64,000 bases of DNA from Dryomyza anilis. Lineage: Eukaryota; Arthropoda; Insecta; Diptera; Dryomyzidae. The first letter of the stretch is position 1. Every line of letters begins with the position of its first letter. Position numbers and translations under genes: made by a program. Below the pieces are notes generated by a model, which had not been told where the DNA came from, made no database searches, and worked only from the letters and a program-made list of their open reading frames with translations. This document shows, in pieces, positions 1-10,399 of this stretch. Location of the stretch: assembly GCA_951804985.1 (NCBI GenBank), contig OX638135.1, positions 73,003,695 through 73,067,694 of the forward strand, read 5' to 3'.

Positions 1-226
1 TGTCATTCGAAAAATGGAGAAATCATGAAATAAAAAAAAAAATCATATTAAATATTGCGTAATATTTGTTCTAGGAAATATTTTGATATTTATTAAATCA
101 CCATTTATTTTCAGTGTATTTAAATTACATATGTGCGGGGAATTTTATAGTCAATTGGGGAATTTAGCTAAGATTATCGGGGAAAATGAAAATACGAGTT
201 GGCATCACTGATTGCATTCATTCATT
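1..226. other. AT-rich flank, nothing recognised
   Basis: AT-rich sequence with no convincing coding frame and no match to the other repeats of the window that I could see. It ends at the target-site duplication of the hAT-like element that follows. Confidence 0.5.
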
Positions 227-234
227 ATATATAC

Positions 235-1093
235 TAGACATCTGCACAAATGGGTTTGAAGTTTACTCTACAAATATGCACTACTGCACTCTACAGTTTT
301 GAACTCGTTGAGCAAATGACAATCGACAGTATTATGGTGAAGTCTCTCTGAGCGACTTCACTTCACTTCAGTATTTGTTTCATTGGTGTCAAGCACTGCC
401 AAAACATCAAGCCATTCAAAACATTCAATGTTTTGAAAAACACAACAAACGACAACACTGTCGCTGAAAATGCAACGAATACAGTAGGCGCAGCCAGTGA
501 GCGCAATGAGTAACGAGTGAGAACACGAACATTGAAAACAACAATAAATCTAACGATCGTTCGACGGCAGTAATGTTGCTATTGGTATTTATGTGTTAAG
601 AAAAAATACAACTAACATTTAAAAAAAAAAAAAAAATTGTTAAAAAAAAATTGTGTACGACAAAAACAACGCTTTGGTCGATAAGCAGTATATCAAAAAA
701 TAAAAAATTTAATTAAATAATGAAAAAAATGTTTTTCGATAAATAAAAAACTTAATATTAAATATTATGTGATTTTCTGATACCATTTCTTTTTTTCTAT
801 ATTTCAATATTAATGAAAATTCCTACGCTATTCCTTACTCTAGTAAGAATGATAAAAAAAAAAAAAAAAAAAAAAAAATGCACTTAGTACTCGGTGTCAT
901 AAGCAGTTCATTTCAGTATTTGAATGTTTATTGCACATCATCATAGACCTCTTCACTTCAGTTTTGTTTTGCTTGTGTTTTGTTTTGACAGTACTTGGTT
1001 CTTTGTTGTTGTGAGCAAGACATTCATTTGATTTTCAAGCATAGAGTTGACGACAGTAAATGTTTTGAAACGAAATGAATGTGCAGATGTCTA
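235..1093. mobile_element. Non-autonomous hAT-like DNA transposon, 859 bp
   Basis: The ends are a perfect 14-bp inverted repeat, TAGACATCTGCACA at 235-248 and its complement at 1080-1093. They are flanked by an identical 8-bp direct repeat ATATATAC at 227-234 and 1094-1101. An 8-bp target duplication with short inverted termini is the signature of the hAT superfamily. The subterminal regions share imperfect motifs (cttcacttcag near 357-371 and 952-960). The interior is AT-rich, has long A runs near 620-660 and 855-878, and contains no transposase frame, so it would have to move in trans. The delimitation is seen directly; the superfamily is inferred from target-duplication length. Confidence 0.82.
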
Positions 1094-1101
1094 ATATATA
1101 C

Positions 1102-1725
1102 CGTCAACTGGGGTGACTTTATACTTCCAGAGGTGACTTTGGCCAAACAAAAAAATAATGTTTGCATTCAAATTTTCTCAGCATCCAAGTGACTTACAGA
1201 TTTCATTATTGTTACAATAATTTTCTTTGAAGCATTTTTTATCTGCGTTATACTATTTCCTTAACTTTTAGCACTCATATTACAACATATTAATATCTTT
1301 GTAAATGTAGCTAAAAATCAATAATTTTATTTACGAACAAAATCAAGTGAGTATGTAAAATATACGTATGCTATTAATACGTTACATTGTTTATGTTAGA
1401 AATTAATATATTTTCTTTCTAATAAACCATGTATGTATTGTCATTTTAGTCCATTACAATTTTTAATTATTTATTTTATTTAATCGTTCTTAAAATTAAT
1501 GTTTTTGGGGTGACTTTGGTCCGAGTTAAAGTCGCCCCAAACTATATATGGAGGTGACTTTGACCCGGTTAAAACCCACATCAAATAATTCGAACGTGTA
1601 TACCCAATGTTAAAATAACTCATGTGAAATTGTGGGTTTATTTGTTCCATTATTTTCCAAATATATACTATATTTTCCCATTTTTAAAATAAACGTGTTT
1701 GAATTTTAGTTAGTTTGTTTATTTA
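1102..1725. other. Intergenic, with repeated GGTGACTTT motifs
   Basis: No coding frame. The motif GGTGACTTT occurs at about 1112-1120, 1132-1140, 1509-1517 and 1553-1561, and an inverted relative (AAAGTCGCCCC) lies at about 1528-1538. This could be the remains of a terminal-repeat element around the insertion site of the gypsy relic downstream. I cannot define its ends. Confidence 0.35.
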
Positions 1726-2115
1726 ATGGCAGATATTGACATAACAAACAAAGATCGTTCGGGTCGGAATGTTTTACCAGGACATACTGCTCCCCAAGAA
1801 AGTCAGCCACCCGTACCTCAGGTAAATGGTCAAGGTGGTATCCAGAACCAAGGCGGGGGTGCTCCAGGATTGAGATGCGATTGGTGCCATAGAGGGGGAC
1901 ACGTCGAGGGGGATTGTCGTGTTAAACGCGATACACAAGTTTTTCAAGGAAATAATGGTAATGAGAATTTTGCAAACAGGCCCGCTAAATATTGCACTTG
2001 GTGCAGAAAGGACGGACATGTTATTATTAATTGTTATGCCAAACGCAAGTATGATGCATGGAACAATAATAGCGTTCCACAGGGAAACTACCAGGGGCCC
2101 AGTCAAGGCCACTAA
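1726..2115 (+). pseudogene. Ty3/gypsy-type Gag C-terminus (nucleocapsid, two CCHC zinc knuckles)
   Basis: The 129-residue frame carries two zinc knuckles of the CX2CX4HX4C type: CDWCHRGGHVEGDC at about residues 51-64 and CTWCRKDGHVIINC at about residues 90-103. Paired knuckles of this kind bind genomic RNA during packaging in the Gag of LTR retrotransposons. The N-terminal part is a low-complexity Gln/Gly/Pro stretch. The capsid region expected upstream is absent, so this is only the C-terminal part of Gag and the ATG at 1726 may be fortuitous. It sits about 0.55 kb upstream of reverse-transcriptase sequence on the same strand, as expected for gag-pol order. A cellular CCHC protein is a less likely alternative because of that neighbour. 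Confidence 0.68.
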
Positions 2116-2672
2116 ACTGGGGACCCGTAGCAAATAGTGTAGTAAGGCCAGTAGTTGTAGAAGTTCCAAAGAGGACACTACAACAAAATAAAACAGAGAA
2201 TATGATTAACACAGAAAATTAAGAACAAAAAGTGAAAATACATATTAATGAAGATAGAAATCTTCCAACAAAAACATATAATGAACTAAATAGTAATAAT
2301 ACACAACTTGACACGAATAATGAACAGAATATAGGAATTAAGGAAATTAAAAATAAACAAATTATAAAAAAAAAAAAATAAAGTAAAGAAAGTAAAACCA
2401 ATTCAATCGGAAGTTAAAAATATTAAAATCAAGAATAATAAAATCAAAAGTAAATCAAATAAAAATAAGGTCGTAAATAACTGCCCTGAAAATCTGGTAA
2501 TTGTAGATCAAACGTCTGGCAAGTCTGTGGATACATTCCGTACAGGGGAGAGTATAATTTGTAATGAAGTAATTTCAATATTTCTTTTTATTATTAGCGT
2601 TATGTGCGTTTTATCGTCAGAAATGTACAATAAATTCACGATTTGTAAAATTAAATTGTCTTCAATTGCTAT
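2116..2672 (+). pseudogene. Degenerate gag-pol junction / protease region
   Basis: A-rich sequence rich in Lys, Asn and Glu codons and broken by stops in all plus frames. By position it should hold the Gag tail and protease of the Ty3/gypsy relic, but I see no intact D-S/T-G protease motif, so the protease is lost or unrecognisable. Confidence 0.4.
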
Positions 2673-3621
2673 TTGGGAGAGAGTTTAACAAACGTTAGAA
2701 GAAATAGAGTATATGCATCAATTTTAAATGCCACCGATAAGGAAGTGACCATTGATAGCAATTTCAAGCCACAATTTTCAATTTTTAACAAATATAAAGA
2801 AGCAACAAAGGCGAGTTCTACAATAAATACAATAAACTCGGTTAATATAAAAAAAATTAATTGATAGATTATTAGGGAATGTTAAGATCGGTGAATCATT
2901 AAATAAAGAAGAAGTTGCATCTTTGCAAAATATTTGCTTGTCATATCATGACGTTTTTCATTTGGAAGGGGATGAATTAACATTCACTCCGATATTAAAA
3001 CATGATATACCCACTCAATGGAATCAGCCATCAATAAATCAGAAACAGTATAAACTTCCTCATATGCATAGAAATGAGATTAATAGACAATTATCAAAGA
3101 TGATAGACGATGGAATTATTTCACCACACAGGTCGCCTTGAAATTCCCCATTATTATTGGTACCTAAAAAGGACGATAAAGATGGCAATATGAAATGGAG
3201 ACAGGTTATAGATTTCCGAAAATTAAATGACGTCACCACCAAACAGGTATTTCCGATAACACGAATAGATGAGATTTTAGACCAGTTAGGTCATAGTCGG
3301 TATTTTTCAACACTAGATTTAGCAAGTGGTTACCATCAGGTTCTAGTTGAAGATAGTGACAAAGAAACTGCTTTCAGTACAGGTCTTGGTCATTTCGAAT
3401 TTAACAGAATGCCATTCGGTCTAACGGGGGCACCTGCCACTTTTCAAAGGATAATGAACCACATACTAACAGGTTTACAGGGTATTGACTGTTTCGTTTA
3501 TTTAGATGACATAGTGGTTTATGGAAATAATTTAGCAGAACACGAGCATAGGCTATGCAAAGTTTTGCAAAAGCTGAGAGAACATAATTTGAAATTAAAT
3601 ACAGAAAAATGTATGCGCTAA
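2673..3621 (+). pseudogene. Ty3/gypsy reverse transcriptase (Pol fragment), broken
   Basis: RNA-dependent DNA polymerase of an LTR retrotransposon. A linker frame (2673-2864) passes through an A-run slip near 2850 into the frame used from about 2863 onward. That frame reads DVFHLEGDELTFT, then the fingers motif VPKKDD, WRQVIDFRKLN, the palm D of STLDLASGYHQV, FNRMPFGLTGAPATFQR, and the catalytic YLDD at 3499-3510. It is broken by an in-frame TGA at 3139-3141, just before NSPLLLVPKK, where the family normally has Trp. It stops at 3619-3621 soon after the palm, so thumb, RNase H and integrase are missing: a 3' truncation. The polymerase family is certain; the exact gypsy lineage is not. No LTR was identified on either side. 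Confidence 0.88.
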
Positions 3622-4239
3622 TTCACAACAGTTCATAATTTTTATGAATTGCGTTCACTGACGTATGCATATTCATTTTTGAGTCAAAGCTGGACAGCCT
3701 CCACGTCACGTGCAATTCAGCCGAGCATAAAAGCGATACTAAAAAATAAAAAAAAAGTCCACCAAAAGGAGCATAAAAAAATACAACACAAAATAGGTAG
3801 GTAGGGATTTCTTGTATGATCGTATGTGTGCAACTGCAGCCATTTTGACCATTTTTTAAATAGATATTTTTTATTTTACTGACACGTCACGCGTCATGAC
3901 GGGCAGTGATTATTTTCACAACTCGTCACGACGCGTCGATAGTCGATGATGGCAGATACAGTTCTCAGTTTTTTTATTATTATGTCATTTCGTACTTATA
4001 AAGCAAATCGTTTCATTTGTTGTTTACAACTCTAACCAAACGTGCGCCGCAGCCACTAACATCGATCAACAATAAACAGGATCAATAGGTAGCAAAAGTA
4101 TATATAAAATAAATTGTAAGTAGTTAAAAAAAATAAATTAGAATAATAAAATAAAACAAAAACCAGTTGGGAATGTTAGATCACATGGGAAATTTTAAAG
4201 TAGGGACATTTTATAGTAGGTGTTATTAGTTGGAATTTT
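3622..4239. other. Non-coding, with a GC-rich CGTCAC/GTCACG patch
   Basis: No open frame of note. Around 3880-3950 the sequence is unusually CpG-rich for this window, with interleaved copies of CGTCAC, GTCACG and CGCGTC. TATA-like AT blocks follow near 4090-4150. It may be the end of another transposon that truncated the gypsy relic at 3621, but no matching partner end was found. Confidence 0.4.
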
Positions 4240-4795
4240 CAGAATTAAAGTCGGTCTAAGCCGACTATTAATACCCTACACATATGTGTGTTTAAAATGT
4301 ATATAGATCACCAGGGTATACGAATTATGAAAATAACTACAAACTTCCAATCGCTGAAGAATTTCCATTCTTTTGATACTCATATTTAAAAATGGGTGTG
4401 TACCGAATTTCGATTTTTTTTTTGAGAACCACAACTTGTTTAGCGGGAAAACATTATTTTCATATATTTGCGCATGAAGTCAATATATATTTGACCAAAA
4501 AAAGTTTATCTAAGCACGTATACAAGAAAATTGATCTGTTGACATAGATTTTATATGAGGTATTTGAATATAAGAGTTCAGATCACAGGTCACAGGTCAT
4601 ATAAGTAATCTAATTTTGAGTTTCATGCATCTTACTCTTCAATTTTTAAGTAGTAGGGATTTCAACAGACATGCAAACAGACGGACATCGCTAAATCGAC
4701 TCAGGAGGTCATGCTGATCAAGAATATATATACTTTTACACCAGAGATGCTTCCTTCTGGGTGTTATAAACGGCTCACCAAACTGAATATACACA
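4240..4795 (-). mobile_element. INE-1/DINE-1-like Helitron-derived relic
   Basis: The segment at about 4676-4790 (cagacggacatcgctaaat, then gatcaagaatatatatac, then gcttccttctgggtgtta) resembles the reverse complement of the well-known fly INE-1/DINE-1 core (GCCATGTCCGTCTG preceded by GTATATATTC). The left end at 4246-4290 has the hairpin GTCGG-TCTAAG-CCGAC followed by ATACCCTACACAT. The same parts occur on the plus strand at 17571-18280, which supports one repeat family. INE-1 elements are non-autonomous Helitrons; the assignment here rests on remembered consensus similarity. Confidence 0.6.
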
Positions 4796-6215
4796 CGCTG
4801 CAAAAAAAATGGATCTCCCAAACATAATTTTGCAGGCATTAACATGTATGTTTGGAATTTTATGTAAACATAATATATAATTGCCTGCTAAATCATTTGT
4901 AAACAGGGTTTGTCTTGAGACTTCAACAGTGTTGTAATGAGCTCTGATTTACATTATGATATCACGGAATCATTTTGATGTTGCCCCTTAAAATGGTACA
5001 TGTTCTAGTAGAAACATAATAATTACTACATTCAAACAAAATAAATATTTTAACCGAAACATAAATATGTTTAAAATATAACATGATTTGGAACGACCTG
5101 AATATAAATATGTTTCCAGACCAACATATCAGTTGTTTCAGTTCAAAAGTAGTATATTTGCATAACTCATATCTAAATATTTTTGGAAAGGAATTCTGAA
5201 AATAAAAATAAAAAATTGTTTTTTTTATTAATTTTTATTAAAAATCATTAAACATACACAGTGATTTAGCAATATTTGAATTCATATACAACTTTTTAAA
5301 TGCATACATAAATAATTGAATTAAAACTGCAATTACAAGTCTCAGTGCAGCACATAGCGTTGGCAAGGAATTCGCGGAGCCTGTTGTAAAAAACCATGCC
5401 GAATTCTGTTTGAAAAAAGAAGCAGCAGATTTTTCAGTTGTGGTTTTTTGGATGAAATATCTGTGTCGGATTTTCACAATATTTTTAGTGAAATATTCTG
5501 GAACAATTAAATTGTATACTGCGCTATTAAATGATATTATTTGTTTCTATTTGTACTTTCTGTACCACAATTTGTATATTTTTAAAATTTACGTATGACC
5601 GATACGAATACGTTTTCTCAACAAACATCAAAAGACACGTATGCCGAAAATGGCAGTCACCGAGAGTAAACTTTGTATACAAGAAGAATATTGCAAGAAT
5701 ACTTTTATTTACATCTAGTTTCATTTTTTTGTTTCTGTTTAAAAAGACCAATACATATTTCAAACGATGACAACATAAACGTAGATAGAAAATTCTGCTC
5801 AACGAGTGCCAACTTCGTATACAAAAAGAATGTTGGAAGAATACATTTATTTAAATCCAATTTCTTTTTTGTTTGTTTTAAACATCAACGTTGTCAACTT
5901 CGTCTGTCGATAACTAATCGAATGAAGACGAGCGTTGCGAACATACGTTATAATTAAATTTGAATAGCATTTTCTGTTTGTTTTGAAACATAGTTATAAC
6001 CAAGTAAACTACCAAGAAATAATATATTCAAATACAATTAAAATTTTCTGTTTGTATTGTAACATATTTATGCTAAGTTTGACAGATTTTGCTGGGGAAT
6101 ATAGAAAATGTTTACACATAGTAATATGTTATTACCACCTGAACAATAATTCATTTACACTTCATGGTGATTTCGTATTATTTTTTAATTACATTCAAAC
6201 AAATCTTTTCTATCC
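4796..6215 (+). repeat. Dispersed repeat R1, copy A
   Basis: It begins at GCTGCAAAAAAAATGGATC and ends near TCTATCCGTG. Long near-identical blocks recur at 15428-15728, 17476-17570, 18281-18655 and 18660-20857. Within R1 a shorter block (cgagtgccaacttcgtatac followed by aagaagaatgttgcaagaat) is itself repeated, at about 5660 and 5797 here and four more times at 19.7-20.4 kb. A block around 5909-5957 recurs almost unchanged at 20536-20582. The termini CACG...CGTG are weakly inverted. There is no recognisable protein, so R1 is a non-autonomous element of unknown class. Confidence 0.7.
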
Positions 6216-6560
6216 GTGCACTTTCACTCATAGTGTTGGGTATACAAGAAATATAATAAACTAAAAAAATAATAATATAAAAAAATAAAAACAAATACGA
6301 TTTTTTTTGTTATTTTTAAATAGATACCATGAATTTTTCATAAATATTACGAATGCGTTCATCAATATTATGAACTTTTTCATTACATTTTATGAAGGAA
6401 GAATTTGGTCATTGGTTGAGTCGTAATGAAAAATTCATAAAATTGGTGAACAAGTTCATTCACATTTTTGAATTTTTTTTTGTGTAGTATTATTTTTCAT
6501 ATCCAACCAATGATAAGAATAATAATATCTTTTCTGCATTAAACATGGAGGGGTCTACTA
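6216..6560. other. AT-rich spacer
   Basis: No coding frame. Contains a local pair of imperfect inverted words around aattttTCATAA (6335-6450). Nothing else recognised. Confidence 0.4.
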
Positions 6561-6656
6561 CGTTTGGTCGACACACGGTTGGTCGACATACCTTTGGTCG
6601 ACAGCTCATTTAGTCGACAGTTCGTTTGGTCGATACACGTTTGGTCGACACACGTT
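6561..6656. repeat. GTTTGGTCGAC minisatellite, about six 16-bp units
   Basis: Six successive degenerate units of about 16 bp, each containing TTGGTCGAC or a one-base variant (GTTGGTCGAC, TTAGTCGAC, TTGGTCGAT), each followed by a variable 4-6 base linker such as ACACG. The SalI-like palindrome GTCGAC is the conserved core. Confidence 0.8.
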
Positions 6657-7032
6657 AAAATACCCAGCCAACTAAACAATATTTTAACAAAAACACTGCC
6701 CTACAAAATTTAAATTTTGACGTGGTGCAGTAAAAGTTACTGTAAATATTGGATCAATTTGTATCGTTGATTCCGAAAATGGCATCAGTTTTGTCAAATT
6801 TGCTTTAGTTTTTGATATATTGCCCATTTTTTATTTGTCCATTATTTTGGTATTCTTTTATTTTTATAATTCAAACAAAAGAAATAAATTGTCTTTTCGA
6901 TATTAGACGCAGAAAACCTTGCGCCACAAATAAAAAAAATATTTTATGCGTGACAAAATTTGTTTGCGAGATATAAGCAAAAGATATTCAAAATTTTTCA
7001 AAAAATAAAAAAAAATGTTATGAGTAAAAAAC
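6657..7032. other. AT-rich non-coding segment
   Basis: No gene. A patch at about 6770-6830 (gaaaatggcatcagttttgt, then ttttgatatattgcccat) resembles the interior of the fold-back elements at 62.3-62.5 kb and 63.6-63.7 kb, suggesting an older diverged relative. Confidence 0.4.
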
Positions 7033-7179
7033 GTACATGATCAGGACATTGCGTTACAAGGACGTTATGGGCCTCTTCATATCCCGATCATCTCAAATAA
7101 GGACATGATCACTTCATGGCCATGACCCAAAATTTCTAATAGGGTAATGTCCTTTTAACGCAATGTCCTGATCATGTAC
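7033..7179. mobile_element. 147-bp palindromic element with 31-bp inverted ends
   Basis: The arms are 7033-7063 (GTACATGATCAGGACATTGC and 11 further bases) and 7149-7179. They are perfect reverse complements except for one base, around an 85-bp interior that repeats related words (GGACATGATCACTTCATGGC, CATGATCATCTACTGATC just beyond). It is a MITE-like or hairpin element; I could not fix a target duplication. Confidence 0.6.
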
Positions 7180-8131
7180 TGACCGCAGGCCATGATCATC
7201 TACTGATCGGGCAATACCCCATTTTTTTATTTAAATGAACTATTTAGGGTATCTTAAAAAAAAATTATTTTGTGGTAAGAAAAATTGGTTTGCGTGATAT
7301 AGGAAAAAGAAAATTAAAACTAGACAAAAAATTACAATTTTTTTTAATAAAAAAAATATATATATTACTTGCCAAAAAGACTGCTATTCATTTTTGTGTA
7401 GCACCATGCTCAGAATCAGCGTAACAATTTTAAGAAAGAATTACTTCATTTTTTACTGCACCAATATTGTTGTAATAAATACAGCTTTAAGGAAATAGAA
7501 GAAAACTATGTTTTATATCTATGTTTTACAATCAGAGCATGCAATTTATCTTTTCGGAATTGAGCACTGAAAATATTTCGTTATAATACAAAGCATTTAA
7601 ATAAATAAATCTTTTTTTTTTATGCACATTTTTTGAAAATACAAAATTTAAAGAATAAGTAGTGACCTCCAAAACTCAAAATTTCAGAAAAATATATTAT
7701 ATTTTTTTAAAACGTTTTTATTAGGTTGCTTTCTTGTCTGTCTGTTCGGTATATGAGATACAGACCTGAATTTTTAAATATTTCGTCCAACTGGATTACA
7801 ATGCAATATTATCGTTTTCTTGCCATCCTGTTCATCATAGTCCTATTATTTTAATAATATTAGGCCTTCCAAATTATGTCAGACGAAAAATTTGAAATAC
7901 AAATATCTTTTAATATAACACGTTTTTAAGGTGAATTTTTAGTATGATTAAAAAAAAAAGTGGGACATAAGATTAAAAAATCTATTGGATTATTAAAGTT
8001 CACATTAAAAACGTTTCATTTTAAAATATATGTTTTATTTCATTTTTTAAAATCTTAATATATTAACCGCACTTTTTTCAATTTTTTTTAAGAATCACCC
8101 TAATATATATATATATATACCCTATACATAC
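7180..8131. other. AT-rich non-coding segment
   Basis: No coding frame longer than expected by chance. Poly-A/T runs and a short (TA)n at 8103-8119. Nothing further recognised. Confidence 0.4.
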
Positions 8132-8956
8132 TGTCGCACAGTGTGCCCAAATGCTCTTAAATCGGGTGAAATTCGGAATTCTCGGAACCACTCAACCGAT
8201 TTTCAAAATTTAAAAAGTGTTGTACAGAGAGAACTTAAGTTTGTATCTTTAATAGTTATGGAGATAAAAATCAGTAAAGTTGAAAATTTTTTATGAAGAA
8301 TCTTTTAAAAATTGTAAAAATTCCAAAAGTTATCCGATTTTTAAACTTCTTTTGTTTATGGAAAGCTTACATTGAGATCTAAAAAAAATGTGCTTACATG
8401 AGAAAAAAGTACATGTTACTGAAGAAAAAAAAATACTTACGGAGATTTGCGTAAAAGTCAAATTTTCAAAAAAAAATTAAAAAATCGGAAATAAAAAAAA
8501 ATTTCGACTTTACAATTACATATTTAGTAAACAACTTCAGATATTTTAAAACAGTTTTCAGTTTATAATTTATGTGTTATTTGTTTATAAAAGTCCCTTA
8601 CACTTATTTTGATTTCATGATAAAATGTACAATCTATGTAAAAATATGTAAAGTAAAGTCTTAAAAAATTAAAAAAAAAAAATCATGTTCAAGTTTATAT
8701 CTTTTAAACTAAACAATATATTTTCTCTTGTAAGCACATTTTAGATCTCAATGTAAGCTTTCCATAAACAAAAGAATTTTTAAAATCGGATAACTTTTGG
8801 ATTTTTTACAATTTTTGAAAGATTTTTCATACAAAAAATTTCAACTTTACTGATTTTTATCTCCATAACTATTAAAGATACAAACTCGAATTTCAATTGG
8901 TTCCGACAATAATGAATTTCACCCGATTTAAAAGCGTTTGGGCACACTGTGTGTCG
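8132..8956. mobile_element. Transib-like fold-back element with CACAGTG termini and 5-bp target duplication
   Basis: The termini are CACAGTGTGCCCAAA at 8137-8151 and its exact complement at 8937-8951. The inverted arms continue, imperfectly, for about 260 bp on each side (about 8137-8400 and 8690-8951). The element is flanked by TGTCG at 8132-8136 and 8952-8956. Transib transposons have termini starting CAC(A/T)(A/G)TG, the same word as the heptamer of V(D)J recombination signals, and make 5-bp target duplications; both properties are met. No transposase is encoded in the 815 bp. The superfamily call is inference; the boundaries are seen. Confidence 0.65.
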
Positions 8957-10399
8957 GCTACTTGTGGTTTTTATTGGCACAATTCGCTGGGGTTAATCTG
9001 TTACTGTTTGCAGATGTAAAGGAATTTGTGAGATTGTGCGATTCGATTGTTTCTGAATTCCCATGAATTCCATATTAAATGGAAATTTACGCTCATTGTG
9101 GACCACGCATCTACTTACCGACATACAAACTCATATATAAATCAATGGTTTATTTCTATAGCTGGTTGTCGCGCGTGTCCTGGCGGATCGAGCCGAGTGA
9201 CCGTACACGCGACATGTCTACTTGACGCATCCGCAGCTTTAATCCGTTCGTTGTGTCTGCAGCTGTTGTCGGTTTATAGTCTTTGTTTGTTGTCTTTGTT
9301 TTATAAACATTTGCAACTGCATATATTATGCTGTTTTGTGTTTGCTTTATGATCGTGGAAGTTGGTGAACAATGTGTAGCATATATGACGCCGAACGTAC
9401 ATAATATTTATGCAACTTCGGAACAGGACCGAGGAGGCCCGGCGCGGCGCAGTTTGTATCAATTGCCCAGCAGGGAAAGGTAATCAATAGTAATATATTT
9501 AGTAGTCGAAACCTTGTATGGGCTATGCATTACAGATGGAATGTAATATTTGCGATCATATAGATTACCGAGTAATCTAAAAAGTTGGTGTTGCATTTTT
9601 ACATTTCCATGTATCCGATGAATTCTATGGTTACCAAAGGATGCAATTAATAATTGGTACCATCGTAATCCATGAAATTTTTAATAAAAATGTTATCAAT
9701 TTAGTATTGACTACAAAATAATCGGATACATCATCGATTAAATTGTTTTCAATTGTTATATTTTCTATAAAATATATTAAAATGTAAAAGCTTGCTTCAG
9801 TTTGACGGCAGCATTTTCAGCAACACTTTTGTCGGAATCAGTTTTGAGAATCCGACGACAGTCCATTTAAGAGACAGACCTTTTAATATTAATTAAATAA
9901 TATCCATATGTAAAGAATTGTATTTGGTTAAATAAGTTATAAACTAAAACAGATGCCGAGCCATACCATATATGTACTTCGTTCCAACATTTCGTCCTTT
10001 GAAGACAACCACGCGTGACAAATGAAACATAGCAAATGAAGTTAAATTAAAGAACACAAAAGTATAGACAACGGTTGTTTGTAAATATACATAACTGTAC
10101 TTATATTTTTTTTTACTTTGAACATCTGCCTAACTGTATATATTGCTAAAATACATTATTGAGTAATGTTTTTTTAGCAATATTAATCTTGATACCTTAC
10201 TCGGTTCCATCACTAGATAAACTATTTATTTGTTGCAGAAGGGAAACCAACTACAATTTCTCTAAATCAATAAAAAAATAAACGAAAATTCATTTATTGC
10301 GGCAACCAACAAAATTGCCCTACCTACTTATACTGTTGTAGTAACTTCTGCATTCCGTAGCACAAATGGAGAGCATGTTATTTCCAATTAAATTAAAAT
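8957..10399. other. Low-repeat segment, possible non-coding exon near 8996-9480
   Basis: This is one of the few parts of the window without an obvious repeat copy elsewhere. Base composition rises around 9160-9260 and 9420-9480. The second GC-rich patch ends in CAGCAGGGAAAG directly followed by GTAATCA, a plausible splice donor at 9480/9481, and a plausible acceptor (ctgttactgtttgcag) ends at 9013. A 101-residue open frame spans 9047-9352 but matches nothing I know. From 9482 to 10399 the sequence is AT-rich and featureless. A non-coding exon is possible but unproven. Confidence 0.25.

Noticed and set aside
2219..2401. Hydrophobic minus-strand frame opposite the gypsy relic
   Set aside because: A-rich coding sequence read in reverse gives Phe/Leu/Ser-rich frames by composition; no start context or homology.
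5238..5477. Minus-strand frame shared by R1 copies A and B (18313-18579), with a hydrophobic stretch
   Set aside because: Conservation is explained by recent copying of R1; the third copy near 19.1 kb breaks the frame and the sequence resembles no known protein.
9047..9352. Host protein gene with 101 codons
   Set aside because: No recognisable domain, no signal of coding composition; only the possible non-coding exon is mentioned.
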